A DNA stretch of 64,000 nucleotides from Pseudothauera rhizosphaerae (GCF_004801305.1 NZ_SSOD01000003.1:124001-188000); one strand, 5' to 3'. Shown: positions 16,227-25,345, numbered from the stretch's first letter. Notes: a model not told the origin generated them from the letters alone. Numbers and translations: made by a program.

Positions 16227-17366
16227 TCAATAGGCGGAATGTTCGTTTTCGCGCACGTAGGCGGCCGTGACCTTGCCGGCCATCACCTTGTAGGCCCAGC
16301 CGGTGTAGAGCACGATGAGCGGCATGAAGATCAGCGTGGCCCAGAACATGATGGCCAGCGTGCGGTGGCTGGACACCGCGTCCCACACGGTGAGGCTGGC
16401 GTCCGGCACGGTGATGGAAGGCATGACGAAGGGGAACATGGACACCCCGGCGGTGCCGATCACGCCCACGATGCCCAACGACGAAGCCACGAAGGCCGCC
16501 AGCGTGCGTCCCCGCCAGGCCAGCCACACCGCCGCGGCCGCGCCCAGGTAGGCCAGGACGGGGATCAGCAGCGTGGCCGGCAGGTCGCGGTAGTTGGCCA
16601 TCCAGGCGCCGGCCTCGCGCACGACCTCCTTGGCCTGCGGGTTGGGCAGGGCGGAGGGATCGATGGCGCCGGCGATGACGTAGCCCGGAATCTCCTGCAC
16701 CCACACGCCGGCCACGGTGAAGCCGGCGAGCAGCACCAGCCCGGCGCCCAGCATGGCCTTGCGGGTACGTTCGTAGACCTCGCCTTCGGTGCGGTGCATC
16801 AGATACACCGCGCCCTGCAGCGTGACCATGGCGCTGGAGACCACCCCGCACAGCAGGGCGAAGGGGTTGAGCAACTGCCAGAAGCTGCCGGTGTAGTACG
16901 GTACCAGGCTGTCGTCGAAGTGGAAGGGCACGCCCTGCAGCAGGTTGCCGAAGGCCACGCCGAAGATCACCGGCGGCACGAAGCCGCCCACGAACAGGCC
17001 CCAGTCCCAGGTGCTGCGCCAGGCGGCGTTGTGGATCTTGCTGCGGTAGTCGAAGCCCACCGGGCGGAAGAACAGCGCCCACAGCACCGCCAGCATGGCC
17101 CAGTAGAAGCCGGAGAAGGCCGTGGCATAGACGATGGGCCAGGCGGCGAAGATGGCCCCGCCGCCGGTGATGAACCACACCTGGTTGCCGTCCCAGTGGG
17201 GGCCGACGGTGTTGATCACCACGCGGCGCTCGGTGTCGTTCCTGCCGACGAAGGGCAGCAGCGTGCCCACGCCCATGTCGTGGCCGTCCATGATGGCGAA
17301 GCCGATGAGCAGCACGCCCACCAGCAGCCACCAGATGAGTTTCAGGGTCGGGTAGTCGAGGATCAT
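16227..17366 (-). CDS. cydB: Cytochrome bd ubiquinol oxidase subunit II
   Basis: 379-residue integral membrane subunit. Features are the N-terminal 'DYPTLKLIWWLLVGVLLIGF', the 'MDGHDMGVG' motif and 'GPHWDGNQVWFI', all typical of CydB, and 'GVSMFPFVMPS' toward the C-terminus. Length equals E. coli CydB (379). It pairs with CydA to form the oxidase core and lies 14 bases downstream of cydA. Confidence 0.95.
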   Translation of the reverse strand: MILDYPTLKLIWWLLVGVLLIGFAIMDGHDMGVGTLLPFVGRNDTERRVVINTVGPHWDGNQVWFITGGGAIFAAWPIVYATAFSGFYWAMLAVLWALFFRPVGFDYRSKIHNAAWRSTWDWGLFVGGFVPPVIFGVAFGNLLQGVPFHFDDSLVPYYTGSFWQLLNPFALLCGVVSSAMVTLQGAVYLMHRTEGEVYERTRKAMLGAGLVLLAGFTVAGVWVQEIPGYVIAGAIDPSALPNPQAKEVVREAGAWMANYRDLPATLLIPVLAYLGAAAAVWLAWRGRTLAAFVASSLGIVGVIGTAGVSMFPFVMPSITVPDASLTVWDAVSSHRTLAIMFWATLIFMPLIVLYTGWAYKVMAGKVTAAYVRENEHSAY

Positions 17367-17380
17367 GTCCTGGGTTCCTT

Positions 17381-18937
17381 TCAGGCGTGGGCGGTTTCGT
17401 TCAGATAGCGGCCGGTGCCCAGGCTGCCCGGCCCCTGGCGGGCGAAGCGCACCATCAGGTACATCTCCACCATCAGCAGCAGGGTGTAGAAGCCGACGAA
17501 GCCGGCGAGCGAGCCGTACAGGCTTTCCACCGACAGGGTGGAAACGGACAGGTGGGTGGGCAGCACGCCGTAGATGGTCCAGGGCTGGCGGCCGTATTCG
17601 GCGACGAACCAGCCCAGTTCCGAGGCGACCCACGGTACCGGCAGGAAGCACAGCGCCCAGCGCAACAGCCAGGGTTTGCCCTCGAACGTGCCCTTGACGG
17701 AATGCCACAGGGCCAGGCCGAACAGCGCCAGCAGGGCGAAGCCGAAGGCCACCATCAGGCGGAAGCTCCAGAACATGGGGGCGACCTGCGGGATGGTGTC
17801 GCGGGCGGCGCGGTCCATCAGTTCGGGCGTGACCTCGTCCATGGACGCCGCGTACTTCTTCAGCAGCAGGCCGAAACCGAGGTCTTCCTTGACCGCGTCG
17901 AAGCGTTCGCGCAGATCGGCATTGGACGGGTCCGCACGCAGCGCTTCCAGCAGGCGCACGGCCTCCACGCCTACCTCGACCCGCTCGCGGTTCCGGGCCA
18001 CGATGTCGCGGATGCCCGGCATCTCCTGGTCCAGCGAGCGCGTGCCGAGAAGGCCCATGACCCAGGGGATGTGCAGCGCGTAGTCGTTCTTCATCTCCGC
18101 CTCGTTGGGCAGGGCGATGACGTTGAAGCTCGCGGGCGCCGGCTCGGTCTCCCACATGGCCTCCATGGCGGCGAGCTTGGTCTGCTGCGCCTCGCTGACC
18201 ACGTAGCCGGATTCGTCGCCCAGCACGATCACCGAGCACACCGAGGCGAAGCCGAAGGCGGCGGCGATGGAAAAGGAGCGGCGGGCGAACTCCCGGTCGC
18301 GGCCGTGCAGCAGGTACCAGGCCGAGATCGCCAGCACGAACATGGCCCCGGTCACGTAGCCGGCCGACACGGTATGCACGAACTTGGCCTGGGCATCCGG
18401 GTTGAACAGCACGGCCCAGAAGTCCACCAGTTCCATGCGCATGGTCTCATAGCTGAACTCGGCACCCACGGGGTGTTGCATCCAGCCGTTGGCAACGAGG
18501 ATCCACAGCGCCGAGAGGTTGGTACCCACCGCCATCAGCACCGTCACCATCAGGTGCTGGGTGCGCGACAGGCGGTCCCAGCCGAAGAAGAACAGGCCGA
18601 TGAAGGTCGATTCCAGGAAGAAGGCCATCAGCCCCTCGATGGCCAGCGGCGCGCCGAAGATGTCGCCCACGTAGTGGGAGTAGTAGGCCCAGTTGGTGCC
18701 GAACTGGAATTCCAGCGTGATGCCGGTGGTGACGCCCAGGGCGAAGTTGATGCCGAAGAGCTTGCCCCAGAAGCGGGTCATGTCCTTGTAGACGAGCTTG
18801 CCGGTCATCACCCAGGCGCTTTCCATGATGACCAGCAGCCAGACCATGCCCAGGGTCAGCGGCACGAACAGGAAGTGGTACATCGCCGTGGCGGCAAACT
18901 GCAGCCGCGAGAGGTCAACGAGTTGCTCAGTGACCAT
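17381..18937 (-). CDS. cydA: Cytochrome bd ubiquinol oxidase subunit I
   Basis: 518-residue quinol-oxidising subunit. The haem b595 ligand is H21 in '[11 protein letters not shown]'. '[11 protein letters not shown]' and '[14 protein letters not shown]' are conserved. A long Q-loop (about residues 240-380, beginning '[19 protein letters not shown]') makes this the L-type of E. coli (522 aa) rather than the short CIO type. The start at 18937 lies inside the 3' end of cydP (11-base overlap). An upstream in-frame extension is rejected. The enzyme supports high-affinity oxygen respiration and tolerance to sulfide. Confidence 0.95.
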   Translation of the reverse strand: MVTEQLVDLSRLQFAATAMYHFLFVPLTLGMVWLLVIMESAWVMTGKLVYKDMTRFWGKLFGINFALGVTTGITLEFQFGTNWAYYSHYVGDIFGAPLAIEGLMAFFLESTFIGLFFFGWDRLSRTQHLMVTVLMAVGTNLSALWILVANGWMQHPVGAEFSYETMRMELVDFWAVLFNPDAQAKFVHTVSAGYVTGAMFVLAISAWYLLHGRDREFARRSFSIAAAFGFASVCSVIVLGDESGYVVSEAQQTKLAAMEAMWETEPAPASFNVIALPNEAEMKNDYALHIPWVMGLLGTRSLDQEMPGIRDIVARNRERVEVGVEAVRLLEALRADPSNADLRERFDAVKEDLGFGLLLKKYAASMDEVTPELMDRAARDTIPQVAPMFWSFRLMVAFGFALLALFGLALWHSVKGTFEGKPWLLRWALCFLPVPWVASELGWFVAEYGRQPWTIYGVLPTHLSVSTLSVESLYGSLAGFVGFYTLLLMVEMYLMVRFARQGPGSLGTGRYLNETAHA

Positions 18938-19124
18938 CGGTCTCTCCGTCAGGGTTGGGAAGGCCCCCAGTGGACGTGCCGGACGCATGCACCGCCATGC
19001 GCTGGACGTCCACCTCGACCCTGTGGTCGCGGATGAACGCCCACCACAGGGCGGTGATCAGCAGAAGCTTGAGCACGACGACCACGACGATCTCGCGCAG
19101 CAGTTTCCGGTCGGCCAGTTGCAT
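18927..19124 (-). CDS. cydP: Cytochrome oxidase putative small subunit CydP
   Basis: 65-residue protein with one membrane span '[22 protein letters not shown]' preceded by 'MQLADRKLL'. This matches the small CydP-type proteins encoded just before cydA in beta/gammaproteobacteria. It overlaps cydA by 11 bases, so it is translated with it. It is the first gene of the operon, and the FNR-type box is about 60 bases upstream. Confidence 0.75.
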   Translation of the reverse strand: MQLADRKLLREIVVVVVLKLLLITALWWAFIRDHRVEVDVQRMAVHASGTSTGGLPNPDGETDGH

Positions 19125-19184
19125 CGTTTTCTCCCGGGGGAATGCCGGTCCCGATACAAGTGTCGTGCCAAGGCTGCCATGATC

Positions 19185-19198
19185 TTGTTTTGTATCAA
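19185..19198. promoter_or_regulatory. FNR/Anr-type box upstream of cydP
   Basis: TTGTTTTGTATCAA differs from TTGATNNNNATCAA by one base, in the left half-site. Its centre is about 67 bases before the cydP start. Oxygen control of cytochrome bd by FNR-type regulators is common. Confidence 0.5.
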
Positions 19199-19237
19199 TT
19201 TTCGGCTTTTGTCCGGTCGCCGGGAGCGGCGGCCGCA

Positions 19238-19435
19238 CTGCCAGTGTCGCCCGATCTGCCAGCGCAAACTGCCATCTCGCTGCCAACCTGGACAGTACGA
19301 TGCCGACCGAAAAGCGCTCCCCTTTTCCAGAATCTGCCCGCTCGCGTGCAACGATCTTCCGCAGTTCCGGCTGAGGGGACCGCCAGGAAGCCGCCAGAAC
19401 CTGCCATGTTCTGCCAGAACGATCGTCATTGGCAG
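19238..19435. repeat. Helically phased CTGCCA array (candidate enhancer)
   Basis: CTGCCA occurs at 19238, 19256, 19269, 19280, 19401 and 19411, and inverted (TGGCAG) at 19430. The variant CCGCCA occurs at 19380 and 19391. A further CTGCCA is at 19174. The second cluster is spaced 11, 10 and 10 bases, one DNA turn. It lies 90-290 bases upstream of a sigma54-like promoter. Confidence 0.6.
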
Positions 19436-19524
19436 CGCGGAGCCTCTTTTGAAACTGCCTGGTGGTTCGCTTAGTGCATTGATTTAAAAGAAATCGAATG
19501 CGGCACCCGGCTGGCCCCGAACCC

Positions 19525-19540
19525 TGGCACGTTCCTTGAA
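19525..19540 (+). promoter_or_regulatory. Sigma54-type (-24/-12) promoter for the Rieske operon
   Basis: TGGCACGTTCCTTGAA against consensus TGGCACRNNNNTTGCW. The GG and G(C/A) elements are 10 bases apart as required, with one mismatch in the -12 box. It points to the Rieske gene at 19721. Confidence 0.55.
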
Positions 19541-19720
19541 TGCGTATCGGCCAGAAACGGTGTTTCTGCCCGGACGGCCACTGCAACGTCACCTCGACGC
19601 CCCAACCCCCTGGCAGGGGCCGTCATGCCAGCCTTCTTCGCCCGGGCTCCCGTTTCGTCTTCCTGGCCGGGCATCTCGGATGCCCGGCGTTTTTTTACGA
19701 GCCGACGGAGAGAACTCCCC

Positions 19721-20314
19721 ATGTCCGACATTGCCCAGGACCGCCGCAATCTGCTCATCGCCACCTCGGCTGCCGGGGCCGTGGCCGCCGCGGCGACCGC
19801 CGTGCCCTTCGTCGCCAGCCTGACCCCGTCCGAGCGCGCCAGGGCTGCCGGCGCGCCGGTGGAAGCCGACGTGGGGAAACTGCAGCCCGGCGAGATGATG
19901 ACCGTCGAATGGCGCGGCAAGCCGGTGTGGATACTGCGCCGCACGCCGGAAATGCTCGCCGGCCTCGCGGGCCACGAAGACCGCCTCGCCGATCCGGGCT
20001 CCGCCGACTCGCTGCAGCCGGACTACACGGTCAGCCGCCACCGCTCGATCAACGACGAGTACCTGGTGGTGATCGGCATCTGCACCCACCTGGGCTGCTC
20101 CCCCAGCGAGAAACTGCAGCCGGGCAAGGCCAGCGGGCTGGGCGAGGACTGGCCCGGCGGCTTTCTGTGCCCCTGCCACGGCTCCATCTTCGATCTCGCC
20201 GGACGGGTGTTCCGCCACCAGCCGGCACCGACCAACCTGGAGATTCCGCCCCACAAGTGGCTGTCCGCCACCAAGCTGCTGATCGGCGACGACGGCAGCG
20301 GCAACACGGCCTGA
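19721..20314 (+). CDS. Rieske iron-sulfur protein (bc1-type), orphan
   Basis: 197-residue Rieske protein very like the iron-sulfur subunit of ubiquinol-cytochrome c reductase. It has a twin-arginine-like 'DRRNLLIATSAAGAVAA' membrane anchor and the 'VEWRGKPVWILRRTPEML' strand. The cluster boxes are 'CTHLGC' and 'CPCHGS'. The usual partners cytochrome b and c1 are absent; octahaem cytochrome c, cytochrome b and a channel follow instead. It is therefore probably a paralogue recruited to another quinol or c-type electron-transfer complex, not the bc1 subunit itself (inference). The ATG at 19721 follows GGAGAGAAC. The gene is preceded by a sigma54-type promoter. Confidence 0.9.
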   Translation: MSDIAQDRRNLLIATSAAGAVAAAATAVPFVASLTPSERARAAGAPVEADVGKLQPGEMMTVEWRGKPVWILRRTPEMLAGLAGHEDRLADPGSADSLQPDYTVSRHRSINDEYLVVIGICTHLGCSPSEKLQPGKASGLGEDWPGGFLCPCHGSIFDLAGRVFRHQPAPTNLEIPPHKWLSATKLLIGDDGSGNTA

Positions 20315-20362
20315 CACAGGCACGTTTCATCCAACCACAATAAACAGAAAGGGAAGAGGAGC

Positions 20363-21943
20363 ATGGAGACCGTTATCGGCCGGGCCGCGGCATGCGCGCT
20401 CGGCATCGCACTATGGGCCGGCGGCAGCGCCCTGGCTGCCACCGCCGACCACGGCAAGTTCAAGGAACTGCAGGGGCCTTTCGCCAGCGGCGAGGAAGTC
20501 ACCCGCGCCTGTCTGTCCTGCCACACCGAGGCGGCCAGGCAGGTCATGGCCACCCGCCACTGGACCTGGGAATACGAGAACCCGGCCGATGGCAGCAAAC
20601 TGGGCAAGAAGACCATGCTCAATGGCTTCTGCATCGGCGACAAGTCCAATGAAGCGTTCTGCCAGTCCTGCCACGTGGGCTACGGCTGGCAGGACGACGG
20701 CTTCGACTTCTCCGCCGAGGAGAAGGTGGATTGCCTGGCCTGTCACAACACGGGCGGCTACAGGAAACTCTCCGGACTGGCCGGACACCCCGCCTATGAA
20801 CGCATGGAATGGCCGCCCCGGTCGGGCAAGTTCGTCGAGGCCACCGATCTGGCCCGGGTGGCGCAGCACGTGGGGCCCACCTCGCGGGAAACCTGCGGCA
20901 CCTGCCACTACTACGGCGGCGGCGGGGATGGCGTGAAGCACGGCGACCTGGATTCCTCCCTCAACACGGCCACGCGCGAGTTGGACGTGCACATGGCGAA
21001 GGACGGCCTGAACTTCGCCTGCAGCGACTGCCACCGGGCCGAAGAGCACAGGGTGTCCGGCAGCCGCATCGCGATGACGGCCGCCGACCCCCATGGCCCG
21101 CTGGTGCGCGGCGAGAAGAGCGAACGCAACCCGGCCACCTGCCAGTCCTGCCACGGGGACAAGCCGCACAAGGAAAGCCTGCTTGCCGCCGGCCGCCTCA
21201 ACGCCCACACCGACACCCTGGCCTGCCAGGCCTGCCACATCCCCAGCTTCGCGCGCGGCGGCGTGCCCACCAAGATGGGCTGGGACTGGTCCACCGCGGG
21301 CAAGCTGACGGAGGCCGGCAAACCCTTCCAGAAGAAGGACGAGCACGGCCACGTGATCTACGACAGCAAGAAGGGCGACTTCGTCCTCGGCGAGAACGTG
21401 GTGCCCGAATACCTGTGGTTCAACGGCAAGGTCACCTGGACCACGGCCGATACCCCCATCGATCCGTCCGCCGAAGTGGCGATCAACGCCTACCACGGCG
21501 GCCCCGACGACCCGGACGCCCGCATCTGGCCGGTGAAGATCTTCCACGGCAAACAGCCCTACGACGTGGAGCACCGCACCCTGCTGGTGCCTCACACCGC
21601 CACGCCGGACGACACCGCCTTCTGGTACAACTTCGACTGGCCCAAGGCGCTGGCCGCCGGCGCCGCGGCCACGGGCCAGCCCTACAGCGGCAGCTTCGAC
21701 TTCGCCGCCACCCGCATGATCTGGCCCATCACCCACATGGTGGCGCCCAAGGAGCAGGCCGTGGCCTGCCGCGAATGCCACAGCCGCGACGGCCGCCTGG
21801 CCGGCATCGAAGGCATCTATCTGCCCGGCCGCGACGGCCTGCCGTGGCTGCGTGTCGCCGGCTGGCTGGCCGCGGCTGCGGCCCTGGCCGGCGTGCTGAT
21901 CCACGGCGCGCTGCGCATCCTCACCCACTACCGGGGGAAGTGA
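20363..21943 (+). CDS. Octahaem cytochrome c, tetrathionate reductase (OTR) family
   Basis: 526-residue periplasmic cytochrome with exactly eight CxxCH motifs. They begin near residues 50, 100, 124, 178, 220, 260, 288 and 469. The signal peptide ends near 'GSALA-AT', and a C-terminal anchor 'WLAAAAALAGVLIHGAL' leaves a short cytoplasmic tail. The Shewanella OTR family member reduces tetrathionate, nitrite and hydroxylamine in vitro, so the natural substrate is uncertain. Two features suggest a membrane-attached terminal enzyme fed by quinol: the membrane tail and the co-transcribed cytochrome b. The ATG at 20363 is preceded by a strong GGGAAGAGGAG. Its substrate could overlap with that of the TtrABC enzyme encoded 10 kb away. 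Confidence 0.88.
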   Translation: METVIGRAAACALGIALWAGGSALAATADHGKFKELQGPFASGEEVTRACLSCHTEAARQVMATRHWTWEYENPADGSKLGKKTMLNGFCIGDKSNEAFCQSCHVGYGWQDDGFDFSAEEKVDCLACHNTGGYRKLSGLAGHPAYERMEWPPRSGKFVEATDLARVAQHVGPTSRETCGTCHYYGGGGDGVKHGDLDSSLNTATRELDVHMAKDGLNFACSDCHRAEEHRVSGSRIAMTAADPHGPLVRGEKSERNPATCQSCHGDKPHKESLLAAGRLNAHTDTLACQACHIPSFARGGVPTKMGWDWSTAGKLTEAGKPFQKKDEHGHVIYDSKKGDFVLGENVVPEYLWFNGKVTWTTADTPIDPSAEVAINAYHGGPDDPDARIWPVKIFHGKQPYDVEHRTLLVPHTATPDDTAFWYNFDWPKALAAGAAATGQPYSGSFDFAATRMIWPITHMVAPKEQAVACRECHSRDGRLAGIEGIYLPGRDGLPWLRVAGWLAAAAALAGVLIHGALRILTHYRGK

Positions 21944-21947
21944 CACC

Positions 21948-22592
21948 ATGAGCGAACACAAGACCGTGCACCGCCTCTACGTCTTCAAGCGCTACGAGCG
22001 TTTCTGGCACTGGTCCCAGGCCGCGCTGATCGTCTTCATGATGCTCACCGGCTTCGAGATTTCCGGCGCCTACGGGAACTTCGGCTTCGGCCGCGCGGTG
22101 GAATACCACACCCTGGCCGCCTGGGCGCTGCTGGTGCTGTGGGCCTTCACCATCTTCTGGCAATTCACCACCGGCGAATGGCGGCAATACATCCCCACGC
22201 TGAAGAAGGTGGACGCCATGGCGCGCTACTACGCCTGGGGCATCTTCCGCGGCGCACCCCACCCCTACCACAAGACCGCGCTCAAGAAGCACAACCCGCT
22301 GCAGCGCCTGGCCTATCTCGCACTGCTCGCAGTGGTTTCGCCCGTCATCTGGATATCCGGCCTGTTCTATCTTTTCTACGCCTGGTGGGGCGAATACGGC
22401 ATCGACCGCTGGCTGGAACTGGAGTGGGTGGCCACCGCCCACACCGCGGGCGCCTTCATGATGCTGGTGTTCTTCATCGTGCATGTGTACCTCACCACCA
22501 CCGGGCACACGGTGTTCGCGCACATCAAGGCGATGATCACCGGCTGGGAGGACGGTGAACCCGAAGGCGATCCCGCCCGGTCCGAGTACTGA
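21948..22592 (+). CDS. Membrane cytochrome b (thiosulfate reductase/formate dehydrogenase gamma type)
   Basis: 214-residue di-haem cytochrome b561-type protein with four membrane spans. Candidate haem histidines lie in 'RFWHWSQAALI', 'VEYHTLAAWALL', 'ATAHTAGAFMML' and 'FIVHVYLTTTGHT'. It starts 4 bases after the octahaem gene. It probably oxidises quinol and passes electrons to the membrane-anchored octahaem cytochrome. The PhsC/FdnI-like architecture supports this; the pairing is inferred from operon structure. Confidence 0.88.
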   Translation: MSEHKTVHRLYVFKRYERFWHWSQAALIVFMMLTGFEISGAYGNFGFGRAVEYHTLAAWALLVLWAFTIFWQFTTGEWRQYIPTLKKVDAMARYYAWGIFRGAPHPYHKTALKKHNPLQRLAYLALLAVVSPVIWISGLFYLFYAWWGEYGIDRWLELEWVATAHTAGAFMMLVFFIVHVYLTTTGHTVFAHIKAMITGWEDGEPEGDPARSEY

Positions 22593-22625
22593 TCCCAGCC
22601 CGTTACGGCCCAGGAGGCCCCACCC

Positions 22626-23618
22626 ATGTCCCAATCCACGTCCGCCCCGGCCGCCGCCGGCAGCCATTCCGAAAGCCGGCTCGCCCACTTTCCGGTGGCG
22701 CTGTTCTCCACCGTGATGGGCGTCGCCGGCCTGACCCTCGCCTGGCTCAAGGCACACCACGCCGTCGGCGTGCCGGCCGGCATCGGCGAGGCGCTGCGCT
22801 GGGCCGCCACCGGCCTGTTCGTGTTCCTGCTCGCGGTGTACGGCTTCAAGATTCTGCGCCACCCGGCTGCGGTGGCGGCGGAGCGGGCCCATCCGGTGAA
22901 GCTCAATTTTTTTCCGGCCATTTCCATCGGCCTGCTGCTGCTCGCCATCGCCTGGGTGCCGCAGGCGCCGGGCGCGGCGCGCTGGACGTGGTACGTGGGT
23001 GCCGCCGTGCACCTGGGCTTCACCCTGTGGACCATGAGTAGCTGGATTCACCACACCCACTACGACATCAAGCACGCCAACCCGGCCTGGTTCATCCCGG
23101 TGGTGGGCAACATCCTGGTGCCGATCGCGGGGGTCAAGGTGGCGCCGATGGACCTGAGCTGGTTCTTCTTCAGCATCGGCCTGGTGTTCTGGCTGGTGCT
23201 GATGACCATCGTGCTCTACCGCCTGTTCTTCCACGAGCCGCTGCCGGCGCGCCTGACGCCCACGCTGTTCATCCTGATCGCGCCGCCCGCCGTGGGCTTC
23301 ATTTCCTACGTGGCGCTCACGGGGGTCGTGGACGCCTTCGCCCGTGTGCTGTACTTCGTCGCCCTGTTCCTGACCCTGCTGCTCGCCAGCAACGCCCTGC
23401 GCTTCTTCCGCCTGCCGTTCTTCATCTCGGCGTGGGCCTATTCCTTCCCCCTCGCGGCCATGACCATCGCCACCTTCGAGATGGCCGCCCACGGCGGCGG
23501 GGCCTTCTACGGCGGTCTCGGCTGGGTGTTGCTGGCGGTGCTCAGCGCGGTCGTGCTGGCGCTGGTGGTGAAGACGCTGCTGGAAGCCCGGGCCGGGCGC
23601 ATCTGCGTGCCGGAGTAG
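22626..23618 (+). CDS. SLAC1/TehA (TDT) family channel or exporter
   Basis: 330-residue protein with about ten hydrophobic spans, typical of the tellurite-resistance/dicarboxylate transporter (TDT) family. It opens with 'LAHFPVALFSTVMGVAGLTLAW', the TDT N-terminal signature. Family members include TehA, plant SLAC1 anion channels and the yeast sulfite pump Ssu1. In this operon an anion such as sulfite, thiosulfate or nitrite is a reasonable cargo. It starts 33 bases after the cytochrome b gene and is the last gene of the set. Confidence 0.85.
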   Translation: MSQSTSAPAAAGSHSESRLAHFPVALFSTVMGVAGLTLAWLKAHHAVGVPAGIGEALRWAATGLFVFLLAVYGFKILRHPAAVAAERAHPVKLNFFPAISIGLLLLAIAWVPQAPGAARWTWYVGAAVHLGFTLWTMSSWIHHTHYDIKHANPAWFIPVVGNILVPIAGVKVAPMDLSWFFFSIGLVFWLVLMTIVLYRLFFHEPLPARLTPTLFILIAPPAVGFISYVALTGVVDAFARVLYFVALFLTLLLASNALRFFRLPFFISAWAYSFPLAAMTIATFEMAAHGGGAFYGGLGWVLLAVLSAVVLALVVKTLLEARAGRICVPE

Positions 23619-23705
23619 GGGGCGCATGGGGTTCCGTTGCGCCGGCCGCGGCGGCTGACGAAACGGCCGCGGATGCTCCCGTCGAGCGGAGCCCGCTTTC
23701 CAGAC

Positions 23706-25079
23706 TTACCGGGTCTGTTCCCAGGCCCAGTCCAGTGCGCTTTCGTCCAGGCCGCCGGCCAGCGCGTCGAGTTGCAGGCGGTGCAGCAGCAGTTGCACGC
23801 GCGCCTCGTCCAGTGCCAGCCGGGCGGCGGCGTATTCGTTTTCGGCGTTGAGCAGATCCAGCGTGCTGCGGTCGCCCGCCTCCAGGCCGAGCCGGGTCGC
23901 GTCCAGCCGCGCCTGGCTGGCCTCTGCGCCCGCCTGCAGCGCCTGCACGCGGGCGTTGCCGGTGCTCAGCCCCAGCCAGGCGCCGCGCATGCGCTGATCG
24001 ATCTGCTGGCGGACCAGGTCGCGGTCGGCCCGGGCCTTGTCGAGCAGATGCACGGCTTCCCGTTCCTGCGCGCTGCGCAGACCGCTGGTGGATAGCGGCA
24101 GGCTGAACTGCACGCCGGCCCATGCCTCGCGGTTGCGGGCGGAGGCGCTGCCGCCGGGTCCGTCGCCGCTGAGGTGCTCGCCGCCGACCCGGGCCACCAG
24201 GTCCACCCGTGCGTCGTCCAGCCTGCCGTGGCGGGCGGCTTCGCGGGCGGCCGCGGCCGCCTGCCGTTCCATCAGCAGCAACTGGGGATTGCGTTGCAGG
24301 GCACGGGTCTGCCAGTCGGCCAGGGGGGCGGCCGGGGGCAACTGCCGCAGGGTCTGCGGCAGGCGTGCCTCGCCGTCGGGCAGGCTGATGCCGGTCAGGT
24401 CGGCCAGGGCGTCGCGGCGCAGGCTCAGTTCGGTTTCGGCGGCCAGCACCTGGGCACGCACGGCTTCGGCGCGCGCCTGCGCCTCGTAGGTATCGGTCAC
24501 CGGCAGGTCGCCCAGTTCGAAACGGTCGCGGGTCTCGGCAAGGATGCGCTCCACCGCCTGTTGCTGCCGCCGCAGCACGTGCAGCGATTCCTCCGCCAGC
24601 GCGAGGGAGAAATAGGCTTCCGTCAGATGCAGCATCAGATCCTGGCGGGCGGCCTGCCACTGCAGTTCGGCGCTCGTGGCGGAGATATCCAGCAGGTCCT
24701 GCCGGGCGCTGCGCTGCGGGCTGTAGAGCGGCTGCATCAGCACCAGGCTCCAGTTGCCGCTGCGCGCGTGGCCGACGTCGGTCTCGAAGCGCACGCCGCC
24801 GGTGCTGCCGAAACCGGGCGCGGCGAACTGTGCGCCGCGGGTGAGGCTGCTGGCATCGGCATAACCCGCCGCGCCGCTGATGACCAGATCGGGCCGCCAC
24901 AGGGCGCGCGCCTGCTCGCCGCGGCTCTGTCCCGCCAGGCGGGCGGCGCGGGCCGAGTGCATGAGGGGCGCATGGGCCTGGGCAGCTTCCCACAACTGCG
25001 GCAGGGGCGCGGCGCGGGCGTTGGCGGCGACCAGTACCAATGCGGCGCACAACGGAGCCAGCGTGAGGCGGCGGATCAT
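23706..25079 (-). CDS. TolC-family outer-membrane efflux protein
   Basis: 457-residue outer-membrane factor. The signal peptide 'MIRRLTLAPLCAALVLVAA' ends near 'ARA-AP'. Two OEP repeats with long alpha-helical, alanine- and glutamine-rich stretches form the trimeric tunnel, for example 'AERILAETRDRFELGDLPVT' and the second-repeat 'LDATRLGLEAGDRSTLDLLN'. It is the last gene of the efflux operon. It is convergent with the SLAC1-type gene, with an 87-base gap that holds no recognised feature. Confidence 0.9.
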   Translation of the reverse strand: MIRRLTLAPLCAALVLVAANARAAPLPQLWEAAQAHAPLMHSARAARLAGQSRGEQARALWRPDLVISGAAGYADASSLTRGAQFAAPGFGSTGGVRFETDVGHARSGNWSLVLMQPLYSPQRSARQDLLDISATSAELQWQAARQDLMLHLTEAYFSLALAEESLHVLRRQQQAVERILAETRDRFELGDLPVTDTYEAQARAEAVRAQVLAAETELSLRRDALADLTGISLPDGEARLPQTLRQLPPAAPLADWQTRALQRNPQLLLMERQAAAAAREAARHGRLDDARVDLVARVGGEHLSGDGPGGSASARNREAWAGVQFSLPLSTSGLRSAQEREAVHLLDKARADRDLVRQQIDQRMRGAWLGLSTGNARVQALQAGAEASQARLDATRLGLEAGDRSTLDLLNAENEYAAARLALDEARVQLLLHRLQLDALAGGLDESALDWAWEQTR

Positions 25080-25098
25080 GGCGTGTTCCTGCGGCGGT

Positions 25099-25308
25099 TC
25101 AGCAGCCAGGCCGCACGCCCAGCCTGCGCAGCAGGGTCTCCAGCAGGCACCAGCGGGTGAAGCCGCTCTGCAGCAGGTTGAGGCCGACGAAGACGGTGAA
25201 CGCCAGCCACCACTGGCTCACGAAGACGGGGCTGCCCGGCACGCCCAGGGCGAGGGACAGCAGGATGAAGAAGCCGGCGGCGATGCGCACGATCTGCCAG
25301 GATGTCAT
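25099..25308 (-). CDS. Small DUF2892-type membrane protein
   Basis: 69-residue protein with two hydrophobic segments, 'IAAGFFILLSLALGV' and 'WWLAFTVFVGLNLLQSGFT', followed by 'WCLLETLLRRLGV'. This is the YgaP-C/DUF2892 pattern, also found fused to rhodanese domains. The ATG at 25308 is preceded by GGAGAAC. Its place between the RND pump and TolC genes links it to that efflux system, and the domain's association with rhodaneses hints at sulfur chemistry (inference). Confidence 0.75.
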   Translation of the reverse strand: MTSWQIVRIAAGFFILLSLALGVPGSPVFVSQWWLAFTVFVGLNLLQSGFTRWCLLETLLRRLGVRPGC

Positions 25309-25345
25309 GGATGTTCTCCTTGAGGGGACGACGGTGGGGGAAGGA

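Larger units (their letters stand above)
19125..19720. other. Large divergent regulatory region between cydP and the Rieske gene
   Basis: 596 bases without a supportable gene. Contents in order are the FNR-type box (19185-19198), the CTGCCA array (19238-19435) and the sigma54-type promoter (19525-19540). About 170 bases of leader then precede the Rieske start. Confidence 0.6.

Noticed and set aside
19238..19435. CTGCCA array as a CRISPR
   Set aside because: The repeats are six bases long, irregularly spaced, with no unique spacers and no cas genes nearby.
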